The notes below the pieces were generated by a model. It was not told the DNA's origin. It searched no databases and saw nothing but the letters and a program-made list of their open reading frames with translations. Both the position numbers and the translations under genes were made by a program. DNA of 44,783 nt. Origin: Sphingobacteriales bacterium TSM_CSM (GTDB taxonomy: Bacteria; Bacteroidota; Bacteroidia; Chitinophagales; UBA2359). Position 1 is the stretch's first letter; each line of letters starts with the position of its first letter. Shown here piece by piece: positions 7,277 to 15,256 of the stretch. The DNA lies in contig MTCR01000067.1 in assembly GCA_002212725.1 (NCBI GenBank), positions 1-44,783 of the forward strand, given 5' to 3'.

Positions 7277-9088
7277 ATGTACCGTTTTTTATTATTATTG
7301 TTTTTTACCTTTTTTTGCTTTGCCTCGTGCAGGCAAAACCCCTCCGGCGAACAAAAACTACCCGGTTCTGAAGGCGCAACGGTGGCCGGCAACCAACAAC
7401 TGGCTGACCTGTTTAACCGCTATTACGAAGAACGAATGCAGTTTTACCCGATGGAAGCCACTACCAACGGCGACAACCGCTTTAACGACCAACTGCCCAA
7501 CGACGGCACTGCTGATTTCAGAAACCGAATTGCAGAATTTTACAGAAAATTTCTGTCCGAAATTGAGCAAATTGACCGCAACAGCCTGAACGATACCGAC
7601 CGCAACAGCTACGATATTTTTGTTTACGAAATGCAAATGAGCCTGGAGGGGTTGCAATACGAAAGTTGGAAAATTCCGTTTCAGCAGTTTTGGGGGCTGC
7701 CCTTAACCATAGGACAATATGCAACAGGAGATAACGTGCAGCCTTTTAAAACGGTAGCAGATTACAACAACTGGCTGAGCCGTGTTTCGGCATTTAGCAC
7801 CTGGGCCGATACAGCCATTGCCAATTTTAAAAAAGGCGCTCAAACAGGTTGGGTTTTGCCTAAAGCATTGGCACTTAAAATGATACCCCAATGCCGTGAT
7901 TTGGTGGCGAAAGACCCCAAACAAAGCCTGTTCTACGGACCTATTGCCAAAATGCCCGACAGTTTTACCGCAGCCGACCGCCAACAACTTACCGATGCCT
8001 ATACCAAAGCCATTATAGAAACGGTAAACCCCACATTTACCAAACTGGCCAACTACTTGCAAAACGAATATTTGCCCAAAGCCCGGCTTACATCGGGAAT
8101 TAATACCATACCCAACGGCGACAAATACTATCAATACCTGATACGATACTGGACTACCACTAATCTTACCCCCGATGAAATTTACAACCTTGGGTTAAAA
8201 GAGGTTGCCCGAATACGAACCGAAATGGACAGCATTAAAAATCTGACAGGTTTTAAAAATGACCTGAAAGCGTTTTTTACCTTTATGCAAACCGACAAAC
8301 AATTTTACCCCTTTAAAACCACCGGTGAGGTATTAGATTCGTTTGCAAACATACAAAAAGTAATAGACCCCAACCTTAAAAAAATGTTTGGCAGAACGCC
8401 CAAAACGCCTTTTGAAATAAGACAAACCGAAGCATTCAGGGCTGCATCGGCCAGCGCAGAATATATTCAGGGTGCAGCCGACGGCTCACGACCGGGCATT
8501 TTCTATGTGCCGGTGCCCAACCCTGCCAAGTTTAACAGCACATCGGGCATGCAATCTTTGTTCTTGCATGAAGCTATACCCGGCCATCACTACCAAATTT
8601 CGCTGCAACAGGAAAATGAGGCTTTACCAAAATTCCAGCGGTTTTTGTGGTATGGCGCCTATGGCGAAGGGTGGGCACTGTACACCGAATCGCTGGGTAA
8701 AGAACTGGGGCTTTATACCAACCCCTACCAGCATATGGGGGCATTGGGCGATGAAATACACCGCGCCATACGGCTTGTGGTAGATGTAGCCCTGCATACG
8801 GGTAAAATGACCCGTGAAGAGGCTATACAATATATGACCGACAACGAAGCCATCAGTACCGAAGGTGCCATAGCAGAAATTGAAAGATACATGGCAGTGC
8901 CCGGACAGGCGCTGTCATACAAAATAGGCTCACTCAAAATAAGAGAACTTCGCAATAAGCTGCAGCAGCAACTTGGCAACAAATTTAATCTGGCTGCTTT
9001 TCATGACGAAATATTGAAAGACGGCGTAATGCCACTCAATGTGCTGGAAAGAAAAATGAACGCCTGGGCAAATATGCAAATGCAATAA
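7277..9088 (+). CDS. DUF885 family lipoprotein, putative metal-dependent peptidase
   Basis: 603 residues from the ATG before YRFLLLLFF. The signal ends in lipobox CFASC (Cys18), so it should be lipid-anchored; a TTG start at 7244 would only lengthen the basic end. DUF885 proteins are predicted zinc carboxypeptidases related to the M32/M3 fold. The hallmark HEAIPGHH is at 431-438 and EGWALY at 464-469, supplying the two His and a downstream Glu ligand. The protein has the usual length, and its C-terminal helices (LREL-like KIRELRN) are intact. It stands alone, divergent from ybaB. Substrate unknown; a peptide-scavenging role in the envelope is inference. Confidence 0.8.
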   Translation: MYRFLLLLFFTFFCFASCRQNPSGEQKLPGSEGATVAGNQQLADLFNRYYEERMQFYPMEATTNGDNRFNDQLPNDGTADFRNRIAEFYRKFLSEIEQIDRNSLNDTDRNSYDIFVYEMQMSLEGLQYESWKIPFQQFWGLPLTIGQYATGDNVQPFKTVADYNNWLSRVSAFSTWADTAIANFKKGAQTGWVLPKALALKMIPQCRDLVAKDPKQSLFYGPIAKMPDSFTAADRQQLTDAYTKAIIETVNPTFTKLANYLQNEYLPKARLTSGINTIPNGDKYYQYLIRYWTTTNLTPDEIYNLGLKEVARIRTEMDSIKNLTGFKNDLKAFFTFMQTDKQFYPFKTTGEVLDSFANIQKVIDPNLKKMFGRTPKTPFEIRQTEAFRAASASAEYIQGAADGSRPGIFYVPVPNPAKFNSTSGMQSLFLHEAIPGHHYQISLQQENEALPKFQRFLWYGAYGEGWALYTESLGKELGLYTNPYQHMGALGDEIHRAIRLVVDVALHTGKMTREEAIQYMTDNEAISTEGAIAEIERYMAVPGQALSYKIGSLKIRELRNKLQQQLGNKFNLAAFHDEILKDGVMPLNVLERKMNAWANMQMQ

Positions 9089-9436
9089 CAAGTAACCAAC
9101 TAACTGCAAGCCAGTTTAGGTAGTCAAGGTGCCTGGTTTTTGCCATACAATTACTTGTTGAAATAAAAACAATTGTAAAAACATTCGAAATTTCTATTCT
9201 CGTAAACATCTTGTTACTTTGGTCATTTCGAGTTCTTTACACCTTAAAAAAGCAAGAAATATTGGTTAATAAAAGTGCGCCGCCAAACAAGCAACTCCAA
9301 AACTGAAATGCTCTTTGTTTTTCGGAATGAGTTTTTTAAGCAAGATTGGGGGTGTTTTAACATTTTATCGCCCTTTTTTGTAAAAATGTAATGTTCCTTT
9401 GTAATTTTTTTCTTAATTTTGCTAAAATTTATTAAA
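9089..9436 (+). promoter_or_regulatory. Intergenic region with -7 element before the biotin carrier gene
   Basis: This 348-bp stretch is A+T-rich and holds no convincing gene on either strand. Its only clear signal is TAATTTTG at 9414-9421, a -7 element 16 bp before the ATG at 9437. No well-placed -33 TTG was found. No strong hairpin follows the upstream gene. Confidence 0.4.
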
Positions 9437-9916
9437 ATGTACAAGGCTAAAGTAAACAATGTGAGCCAGTTTGATGTTGATTTATTATCTGATTTAAATC
9501 AACTTGACATTCTCCATTTAAATAGCGGAAATTTTCACGTAATCAAAGGCAACAAAAGTTTCCAAGTGGCTGTTCTTAAAGCAGAACCGGAAACCAAAAC
9601 CCTAATTTTAAAAGTAAACGGCAGTCAATATACGGTTACCCTACAAGACAAAATGGATTTGTTGTTTGAAAAATTAGGGATTATAAAAGGAAAGGGCTTA
9701 AAAATAAACGACCTGAAAGCGCCAATGCCCGGTTTGGTATTAGATGTAAAAGTAGGCATTGGACAACAAATACAAAAAGGCGACCCGTTGCTGGTATTGG
9801 AAGCCATGAAAATGGAGAATGTATTGAAAGCTCAGGGAGACGGAATTATAAAAAGCATTGAGGTAAAACAAGGCGATGCTGTTGAAAAAGGCAGCGTTTT
9901 GATAAAATTTCAATAA
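9437..9916 (+). CDS. Biotin carboxyl carrier protein
   Basis: 159 residues from the ATG before YKAKVNN. The C-terminal ~75 residues form a biotinyl domain with EAMKMEN, Lys125 being the biotinylation site, preceded by APMPGLVLDVKV. The N-terminal half carries an accessory beta domain, as in the stand-alone carriers of Bacteroidota acyl-CoA carboxylases or oxaloacetate/methylmalonyl-CoA decarboxylases. The protein carries carboxybiotin between the carboxylase and transferase subunits. No such subunit lies within the window, so the enzyme it serves cannot be named. Confidence 0.85.
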   Translation: MYKAKVNNVSQFDVDLLSDLNQLDILHLNSGNFHVIKGNKSFQVAVLKAEPETKTLILKVNGSQYTVTLQDKMDLLFEKLGIIKGKGLKINDLKAPMPGLVLDVKVGIGQQIQKGDPLLVLEAMKMENVLKAQGDGIIKSIEVKQGDAVEKGSVLIKFQ

Positions 9917-10013
9917 TTTTTCTAAAAAATTTCACTTTGTCAAAAAAAGGTTTTTTATTTGACCCATATTTTTTAAAAAAGCATTACCTAATTTTAAAAC
10001 GAGTCTAAAAATT

Positions 10014-10709
10014 ATGTCAAAAGAAAAATTATCAGCAGCAGAATTACAACTGCTCATCAGCCATTACCAAAGAAAGGTAAAAAAAGCAGGCAAAAAAATA
10101 GTTTCGCTTGAGAAAAAACAAGCTAAAATGCGCAACAAAATTGAGAAACTATTTGCCCTGCAAAATGAAAGCGAAACAGAAACCGAAAAACCGGCTGAAA
10201 CTGCCGAAACAACAGAAAGCAAACCTGTTATAGAAAAAACTGCTGTTGCCGAAGCGCCCAAAATGGCGGTTGAAGAAAAAGCAGTTAAAAAACCCCAAAC
10301 GGTAAAAGAAGAAGCACCGGCAGTTGAACCTGTAAAAGAAGAAAAAAAAGAGCCGCTTTCAGTTAAAAGCAAAGTAAGTGTTTCTTCGTCGGGTGTTAAG
10401 CGCCCAACTACTCCGGGGCAATGGAACGAGTATGTAATCAGTGTAATTGCCAAAAACGACCGCCCTACCCTGACCCGCGAAATTTACGAAGCCGCACTCC
10501 ATGATTTTTCCTTTAGCGAAGAGGAAATGCTTATGGAAGAACGCTCTATTGCAAAATCTTTAAACGTGCTTTCTGCCAAAACCGGTGATTTGCAAAAATT
10601 TAAAGAAGGTAAAATGCGCGGTTTTTACTACTGCCTCCCGCAATGGTTCTATGCTTCAGGAGAAATGAAAAAAATGTATTACAAAAGAATACCCCGTTCT
10701 GAAGATTAA
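10014..10709 (+). CDS. Coiled-coil protein with Glu/Lys/Ala-rich linker and C-terminal domain
   Basis: 231 residues, cytoplasmic. Residues 1-45 form a Lys/Gln-rich helix, probably a coiled coil (QLLISHYQRKVKKAGKKI, SLEKKQAKMRNKI). Residues 50-125 are a low-complexity Glu/Lys/Ala/Pro/Thr linker. The C-terminal ~100 residues, from KRPTTPGQWNEYV, look folded, with helix patterns and an aromatic end (GFYYCLPQWFYASGEMKKMYY); the shape recalls a winged-helix domain, but the family was not recognised. It ends before a bidirectional terminator. A role in nucleic-acid binding is speculation. Confidence 0.6.
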   Translation: MSKEKLSAAELQLLISHYQRKVKKAGKKIVSLEKKQAKMRNKIEKLFALQNESETETEKPAETAETTESKPVIEKTAVAEAPKMAVEEKAVKKPQTVKEEAPAVEPVKEEKKEPLSVKSKVSVSSSGVKRPTTPGQWNEYVISVIAKNDRPTLTREIYEAALHDFSFSEEEMLMEERSIAKSLNVLSAKTGDLQKFKEGKMRGFYYCLPQWFYASGEMKKMYYKRIPRSED

Positions 10710-10772
10710 TCCGAACAGTTTTTTTTCTATAAATACAAAGCCTGCAGTGCATTCGGCAAACCCGAAAGCAAT

Positions 10773-10812
10773 AAAAAAGCCCCTTCGTTGAATGGCAAAA
10801 GGGGCTTTTTTT
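10773..10812. terminator. Bidirectional Rho-independent terminator
   Basis: AAAAAAGCCCCTT (10773-10785) pairs with AAGGGGCTTTTTTT (10799-10812). A-run on the left and T-run on the right make it work both ways, serving the genes that end at 10709 (+) and 10892 (-). Confidence 0.85.
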
Positions 10813-10891
10813 ATTTGCTGCCTTCATAACCCGCCAACCGGTAAACGGTATGGCAGTTTGTTGAAGGAAACAGTCAAAGGACAGGGGCAAA

Positions 10892-11386
10892 TCAGGGGCA
10901 AATAATGAGCAGCGGGGGCGCTTGTGCCACATTGCTAACGTTGCCCTTGCGGTCTTTAATAATAACCGAATAGTTAACCGTATCGGTAGGCGGATAGGTG
11001 GCATTAGGTGTACAGGTAATACCCGAAATGGCAATACAACACTCGCTGAGAATGGTGAAATTAAGGGTACCCGAAATAGACTTTATATTACCTTCGGGCG
11101 ATATGTAGGGTATTTTCAGGGAGTCTATGTACCCGGTGCGGTCATCAATCAAAAAGGCATTTGCTTCGGGATACGCATCTGTAATGCCAATATCGCCGTC
11201 GCCATCTTGAAAATCAACCGAAACCACAAAATCTTCCACTAAACTTTCAATAGCCGGTTTGTTAATGCTTACGGCGGTTATTTTGGGTTCATCGGGAAAA
11301 TTATCGGGTTTAATACATCCCCACATGCAAGCGGTTAAAGCAAGCAGTATTGCTAAAATTTTGGTTCTCTTTATCTTTTTTTTCAT
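10892..11386 (-). CDS. Small lipoprotein with DGDGDIG motif
   Basis: 164 residues starting MKKKIKRTK. The hydrophobic stretch is followed by candidate lipobox cysteines (LTAC and MWGC); WGC is better placed before the mature region KPDNFPDEP. The mature protein has DFQDGDGDIG, which in Bacteroidota lipoproteins marks an Ig-like beta domain, and four further cysteines (SECCIAISGITC and the final IICP). It lies alone behind a strong promoter at 11532-11562. Function unknown; envelope location likely. Confidence 0.7.
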   Translation of the reverse strand: MKKKIKRTKILAILLALTACMWGCIKPDNFPDEPKITAVSINKPAIESLVEDFVVSVDFQDGDGDIGITDAYPEANAFLIDDRTGYIDSLKIPYISPEGNIKSISGTLNFTILSECCIAISGITCTPNATYPPTDTVNYSVIIKDRKGNVSNVAQAPPLLIICP

Positions 11387-11531
11387 AACCATTACAGCAC
11401 TTTGTTTTGTTTATTTTGGTAAATATGCAGGGTTACGGCCCGCACCGTCGGGGTATTTTTGTGTTGCCCCCAACAAGCAACCTGTTTTTTAGCACTCCGG
11501 TACTCAACCTACTCAGGCTTTTTATGTTAAA

Positions 11532-11562
11532 CAAAGGTAAGCAAAAGTCAACAACCATACAA
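11532..11562 (-). promoter_or_regulatory. Bacteroidota sigma-A promoter for the DGDGDIG lipoprotein
   Basis: On the minus strand TTG (11562-11560), 20 nt, then TACCTTTG (11539-11532). This is a full consensus match and predicts a ~140-nt 5' leader. Confidence 0.65.
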
Positions 11563-11616
11563 TGTAATTGCCTTTACCTATTTTGAAACGTTAAAAGGGC
11601 ATGATTTGGTAGCCTT

Positions 11617-12636
11617 ATGCCCAAAAAAATCTACTATCCCCCGATGTTTTCGGCAGAACTTTTCAAAAAACAGTTGTTTACCGCCTCTCCCCTGCAGTTT
11701 AACGAACTGGCAATGGCATTGTTCAGACATCAGGCTGTACATTGCGAAGTGTATGCCCGCTACCTGCAACTGCTGGGCAAAACACCCCAAACCATACAAA
11801 CTTTGCATGACATACCGTTTTTACCGGTAGAATTGTTTAAAACCCACCCTGTTATTTGCCCGGCCGGCATACCGGTTGTACAGCGGTTTTTAAGCAGCGG
11901 CACCACAGAACAAACCGTTTCAACGCACCTTATACACGACCTTTCGCTGTATGAGCAAAGTTTTACCCGCTCTTTTGAACTGTTTTACGGCAATGTGCAG
12001 CAATATTGCATTTTGGGACTGCTGCCCTCTTACCTGGAACGCGGCGGTTCCTCGCTGGTATATATGACGCAAAAACTCATTGAGCTAAGCAAACACCCCC
12101 AAAGCGGGTTTTACCTGCACAATTACCCGTTGCTGGCGGCAACACTGAAACAACTTGCCGCACAAAACCAACCCGTAATTCTATTGGGCGTAACCTATGC
12201 CTTGCTTAATTTGGCCGAACAATACCCGCAACCCCTGAAAGGGGTAATTGTTATGGAAACAGGAGGCATGAAAGGGCGACGACGCGAAATGGTGCGCAGC
12301 GAACTGCATCATCTGTTGTGTTCGGCTTTTCAATTAACCAATGTACATTCTGAATACGGAATGACCGAGTTGCTTTCGCAGGCATATTCAACAGGCGGGG
12401 GCATTTTCAGGTGTCCGCCATGGATGCGGGTGCTGCCAAGAGAGGTGAACGACCCGCTTTCGACGGCCGCTATGGGCGAAACAGCAGGGTTAAACATCAT
12501 AGACCTTGCCAACCTGTATTCTTGTGCATTTATTGCCACCCAGGATTTAGGGCGTGTATATGCCGACGGCAGCTTTGAACCTTTGGGCCGTTTTGACAAC
12601 AGCGATGTGCGCGGTTGCAACCTGTTGCTGGCATAA
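11617..12636 (+). CDS. LuxE-like acyl-protein synthetase
   Basis: 339 residues. The protein matches the acyl-protein synthetase (LuxE, PF04443) family of ATP-dependent acyl-activating enzymes related to the ANL superfamily. Visible signatures are the P-loop-like SSGTTEQ (about 93-99), the PSYLERGGSSLVYM segment, GVIVMETGGMKGRRREMVR, the HSEYGMTEL motif and the C-terminal NIIDLANLYSCAFIATQDLGR with ADGSFEPLGR. LuxE transfers a fatty acyl group through a cysteine; here no reductase (LuxC) or acyltransferase is adjacent. Bacteroidota often carry such solitary copies. The ATG at 11617 is used; 11644 is possible. Acyl substrate unknown. Confidence 0.75.
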   Translation: MPKKIYYPPMFSAELFKKQLFTASPLQFNELAMALFRHQAVHCEVYARYLQLLGKTPQTIQTLHDIPFLPVELFKTHPVICPAGIPVVQRFLSSGTTEQTVSTHLIHDLSLYEQSFTRSFELFYGNVQQYCILGLLPSYLERGGSSLVYMTQKLIELSKHPQSGFYLHNYPLLAATLKQLAAQNQPVILLGVTYALLNLAEQYPQPLKGVIVMETGGMKGRRREMVRSELHHLLCSAFQLTNVHSEYGMTELLSQAYSTGGGIFRCPPWMRVLPREVNDPLSTAAMGETAGLNIIDLANLYSCAFIATQDLGRVYADGSFEPLGRFDNSDVRGCNLLLA

Positions 12637-12656
12637 TGGCGTAAATGCCGTGCTTA

Positions 12657-13034
12657 TTATGATGCCTCTTCGCCCTCTTTGTCTGCCTGCGAAGCAGCAG
12701 AACGGTTTTTCAGGGCACTTGTTGGGGTAGCAAGATAGGTTTCGAGGGTAAGCAGCAAATTAATAAACAGGTTGCTGATTTGTTTGAGGAGCATGGCGCG
12801 TTGGCGCTTGCGCTTTTCAATTGCCTTCAGTTCTTCTTCAGAAGCCTGACCCGATGCCAGCAGGGCGTTATCATCTAAAGACTCCCAAAACATGCGCCCG
12901 GCATAATTTACCGGGCTGAAAGCTGATTTCAACTGCATTAAACTCTTTTGTATTTCAAGCTCCTGCTCCTTTATTTTAAGTTTAAGGCGTTGTTTTTCAA
13001 GGTCGAGTTTATAGGCATTTCTACTTTTTATCAT
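12657..13034 (-). CDS. Hypothetical cytoplasmic helical protein of the YtxH/holin operon
   Basis: 125 residues. The first ~35 are a strongly charged helix (YKLDLEKQRLKLKIKEQELEIQKSLM), likely coiled coil. A conserved-looking SPVNYAGRMFWESL patch follows, then another helix rich in Lys/Arg and an acidic end. No membrane segment is predicted. Its ATG overlaps the 3' end of the holin-like gene by 14 bp, so the two are translationally coupled. Family not named; probably a partner of the two small membrane proteins upstream. Confidence 0.6.
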   Translation of the reverse strand: MIKSRNAYKLDLEKQRLKLKIKEQELEIQKSLMQLKSAFSPVNYAGRMFWESLDDNALLASGQASEEELKAIEKRKRQRAMLLKQISNLFINLLLTLETYLATPTSALKNRSAASQADKEGEEAS

Positions 13035-13437
13035 CGGTTTCGGAGTCTTCGTCTATACTTTCTAAAATAAATGCAAAAAAGCGGTGGTCAATAAAGCGCT
13101 TAATGCGGTTCCAAAACAGCAGTATGAGCACGGTAAAGAGCAGGTACACGCCCGCAAAAATGCCAAAACCCAGCGGAGCCGATTTAAATAAGTGCGCAAT
13201 AAGCACTGCCACAAAAATATTGGCAAAAATAAAGGTAAAAAAAGCCAGCAGCACTACAATAACTGCCAGAATGATAAAAGAAGTAGTTGAAGCGGCTTTT
13301 TCCATACCGCTTATTCGGTAATACTCAAGCCGCAACTCAATGTACTTTTGTACATCTTTTACCAGTTGCTCCGCTACCGGAAAACTATCTTTGCTCAAAA
13401 CCGGTTGGTATTTTTGCGTGGTTAAGGGTATAAGCAC
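13021..13437 (-). CDS. Phage-holin-family (holin superfamily III-like) membrane protein
   Basis: 138 residues. Amphipathic N-terminal helix (VKDVQKYIELRLEYYRI), two adjoining membrane segments (about 52-80 and 88-110) and an acidic tail EDSETDDKK. This is the layout of the chromosomal 'phage holin family' (PF07332-like) proteins found beside YtxH genes, which are not phage lysis proteins. The frame begins at GTG 13437, directly after an in-frame stop; no early ATG exists. It lies 65 bp after the YtxH gene and overlaps the next gene by 14 bp. Confidence 0.7.
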   Translation of the reverse strand: MLIPLTTQKYQPVLSKDSFPVAEQLVKDVQKYIELRLEYYRISGMEKAASTTSFIILAVIVVLLAFFTFIFANIFVAVLIAHLFKSAPLGFGIFAGVYLLFTVLILLFWNRIKRFIDHRFFAFILESIDEDSETDDKK

Positions 13438-13502
13438 ACCTTACCCTTTTACCCGGCATACAAAGTAAGCGGCAAGGCAAGTGCAAGGCATGGCAGTTCA
13501 TT

Positions 13503-13772
13503 TCAGGCGTTGGCGCCGCTTATGGAGTCAACATCTAATTTGCCGTTTCCGTTCAGTTGTTTGGCGGCATCTTCGGCCAATTCCTCAACAGAAACTTTCC
13601 AGTCGTTTAATGCGTCCATGCTTTTCTCGGCTTTGGCTTCCAGTTCAAGGCGCAATTTTTTGGCCTGACGCATCAATTTTTTTCTTGTTTTTTTCCCGCT
13701 TTGCGGGGCAAGCAGCATGGCTACCGCAAAACCCAATGCAAAAACAAACAAAAACCACAATAACCTTTTCAT
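13503..13772 (-). CDS. YtxH domain-containing protein
   Basis: 89 residues from the ATG before KRLLWFLFVFALGFAVAML. One N-terminal membrane helix is followed by LLAPQSGKKTRKKLM, the YtxH hallmark, then a long charged helix. YtxH proteins are small envelope or general-stress proteins of poorly defined role. The start at 13772 is fixed by the promoter at 13808-13838, which lies between it and the longer alternative. First gene of a three-gene membrane operon. Confidence 0.8.
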   Translation of the reverse strand: MKRLLWFLFVFALGFAVAMLLAPQSGKKTRKKLMRQAKKLRLELEAKAEKSMDALNDWKVSVEELAEDAAKQLNGNGKLDVDSISGANA

Positions 13773-13807
13773 TTTAGTTATTTTTACTGTAAAAGTATTC
13801 AGTAACG

Positions 13808-13838
13808 CAAAGTTAGCAATAAAAGTGCAACATTTCAA
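13808..13838 (-). promoter_or_regulatory. Bacteroidota sigma-A promoter for the YtxH operon
   Basis: Minus strand TTG (13838-13836), 20 nt, TAACTTTG (13815-13808). Full consensus match; transcript predicted to start near 13801, about 30 nt before the ATG. Confidence 0.7.
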
Positions 13839-13898
13839 CTACTTTTCCGAACTGCGCAGTTTAATTTGATTTTTTACTTACGGGCGCGGTAAGTTTTG

Positions 13899-13906
13899 TA
13901 CTTTTG
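13899..13906 (+). promoter_or_regulatory. -7 element for the NatAB-type ABC operon
   Basis: TACTTTTG matches TAnnTTTG. There is no TTG at the ideal distance. It suggests a transcript starting near 13912 and therefore the ATG at 13976 rather than 13904 as the start of the ATPase gene. Confidence 0.4.
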
Positions 13907-13975
13907 TGCTTACCTATAATAACGAATGATAAACCTGTTTTAGCTTATTTGCAACCTGTTATTACCTGTTTGTTT

Positions 13976-14896
13976 ATGGATTTATTAATAATTGAGGGCG
14001 TTACCAAGGTTTTTGAAAACACCAAAGCCGTTGACAACATTAGCCTGCGGGTACCACAGCAATCTATTTACGGGCTTTTGGGCCCTAATGGCGCGGGTAA
14101 AACAACCCTCATCCGCATGATTACCGATATTCTGTACCAGGATAAGGGCAGCATAACCCTAAACGGCATACCCGATAACAGTCAGCGAAGTTTATATATA
14201 GGCTACATGCCCGAAGAAAGAGGCTTGTATAAAAAAATGAAAGTGGGCGAACAACTTTTGTACCTGGCACAACTCAAAAACCTGACAGCAAAACAAGCCA
14301 AAGAAAAGTTAACCTACTGGTCTGAGAGATTGTCTGTTACAGACTGGTGGAACAAACAAGTGGGCGAACTTTCAAAAGGTATGCAACAAAAGGTGCAGTT
14401 CATTGCCACTGTTATTCACGAGCCTAAACTCATTATTCTGGACGAACCTTTTTCGGGCTTAGACCCTATTAATACCAACCTTATTAAAGACGAAATTTAC
14501 AACCTTAAAGAAATGGGCGCTACTATTCTTTTTTCTACACACCGCATGGAACAGGTAGAAGAAATTTGCGAGCGTATTGCGCTGGTTAATAAAGGCAAAC
14601 TCATACTGGAAGGCGCAGTAGGCGACCTTAAAAACCGGTTTAAGGAACACAAATACCAGATTACCTGCGCCGAAACGCCGGATACTGTTTTACCCGATGC
14701 CCCTTTTGAGGTACTGAACCAAATAGGCAAACAACTTATTATAAGAATTAAAGAGGGTTATCATTCCAACCATATTTTGGAATATTTCATAGGCAAAGGC
14801 GTTCATATTCATGCTTTTCATGAAATACTGCCCTCTATAAACGAAATATTTATTAATCAGGTACATCAAAACAGCAACCAAATACCGGTTGTCTAA
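13976..14896 (+). CDS. ABC transporter ATP-binding protein (NatA-like)
   Basis: 306 residues from MDLLIIEGVTKVF. A complete nucleotide-binding domain is visible: Walker A GPNGAGKT, Q-loop region YMPEERGLYKKM, signature LSKGMQQK, Walker B LIILDEPFSGLDP and the H-loop STHRME. The PEERGLY motif and the C-terminal ~80-residue extension are typical of the NatA/DrrA exporter subfamily. It powers the permease at 15257, with a small membrane protein gene between them. Substrate is not set by sequence; sodium export or drug extrusion is known for relatives. Confidence 0.85.
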   Translation: MDLLIIEGVTKVFENTKAVDNISLRVPQQSIYGLLGPNGAGKTTLIRMITDILYQDKGSITLNGIPDNSQRSLYIGYMPEERGLYKKMKVGEQLLYLAQLKNLTAKQAKEKLTYWSERLSVTDWWNKQVGELSKGMQQKVQFIATVIHEPKLIILDEPFSGLDPINTNLIKDEIYNLKEMGATILFSTHRMEQVEEICERIALVNKGKLILEGAVGDLKNRFKEHKYQITCAETPDTVLPDAPFEVLNQIGKQLIIRIKEGYHSNHILEYFIGKGVHIHAFHEILPSINEIFINQVHQNSNQIPVV

Positions 14897-14917
14897 ACCC
14901 TGTTAACCCCGGCGCCC

Positions 14918-15217
14918 ATGAAACCGCAAAACCTTGCCCTGCTCAAACAAATATTTACCCTGTTTTTAGCCTTACAGGGCGTTTTGTTTCTGCTTTTGGC
15001 CATTAATAACCATTTTGTGCCCCTTGGCGGTTATATGTCCTGGGCATTACTGCTTATGCTCTTTGCAAGTCCGGTGCTGGCGGTGTTGAGCATTTTGCTG
15101 CTATGGAACGAAAAGCAAACAGCCTACCGCGTGGTTTCGGTTATAGGTTTTTTAACGGCCTTGCTGGGTATTGCCGTTATTGTTGCCCTGTTTATTGCCA
15201 TTTACCGTTTTACCTGA
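14918..15217 (+). CDS. Small three-helix membrane protein in the ABC operon
   Basis: 99 residues, almost entirely hydrophobic: segments at about 10-28, 37-62 and 72-97, with short polar loops (NNHFVPLGG, WNEKQTAYR). No family recognised. It sits 21 bp after the ATPase gene and 39 bp before the permease gene, all on one strand, so it is likely co-expressed with them. It may be an accessory subunit or an unrelated passenger. Confidence 0.65.
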   Translation: MKPQNLALLKQIFTLFLALQGVLFLLLAINNHFVPLGGYMSWALLLMLFASPVLAVLSILLLWNEKQTAYRVVSVIGFLTALLGIAVIVALFIAIYRFT

Positions 15218-15256
15218 CACAAACTATTGTTATAATCCGAAAGAAAACATGCTACC

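Noticed and set aside
9244..9459. 71-codon minus-strand frame before the biotin carrier gene
   Set aside because: It overlaps the promoter and start of a real gene on the other strand and shows no family features.
13021..13437. Phage lysis holin suggesting a prophage
   Set aside because: It is in an operon with YtxH and no phage gene is in the window; chromosomal holin-family proteins of this type are common.
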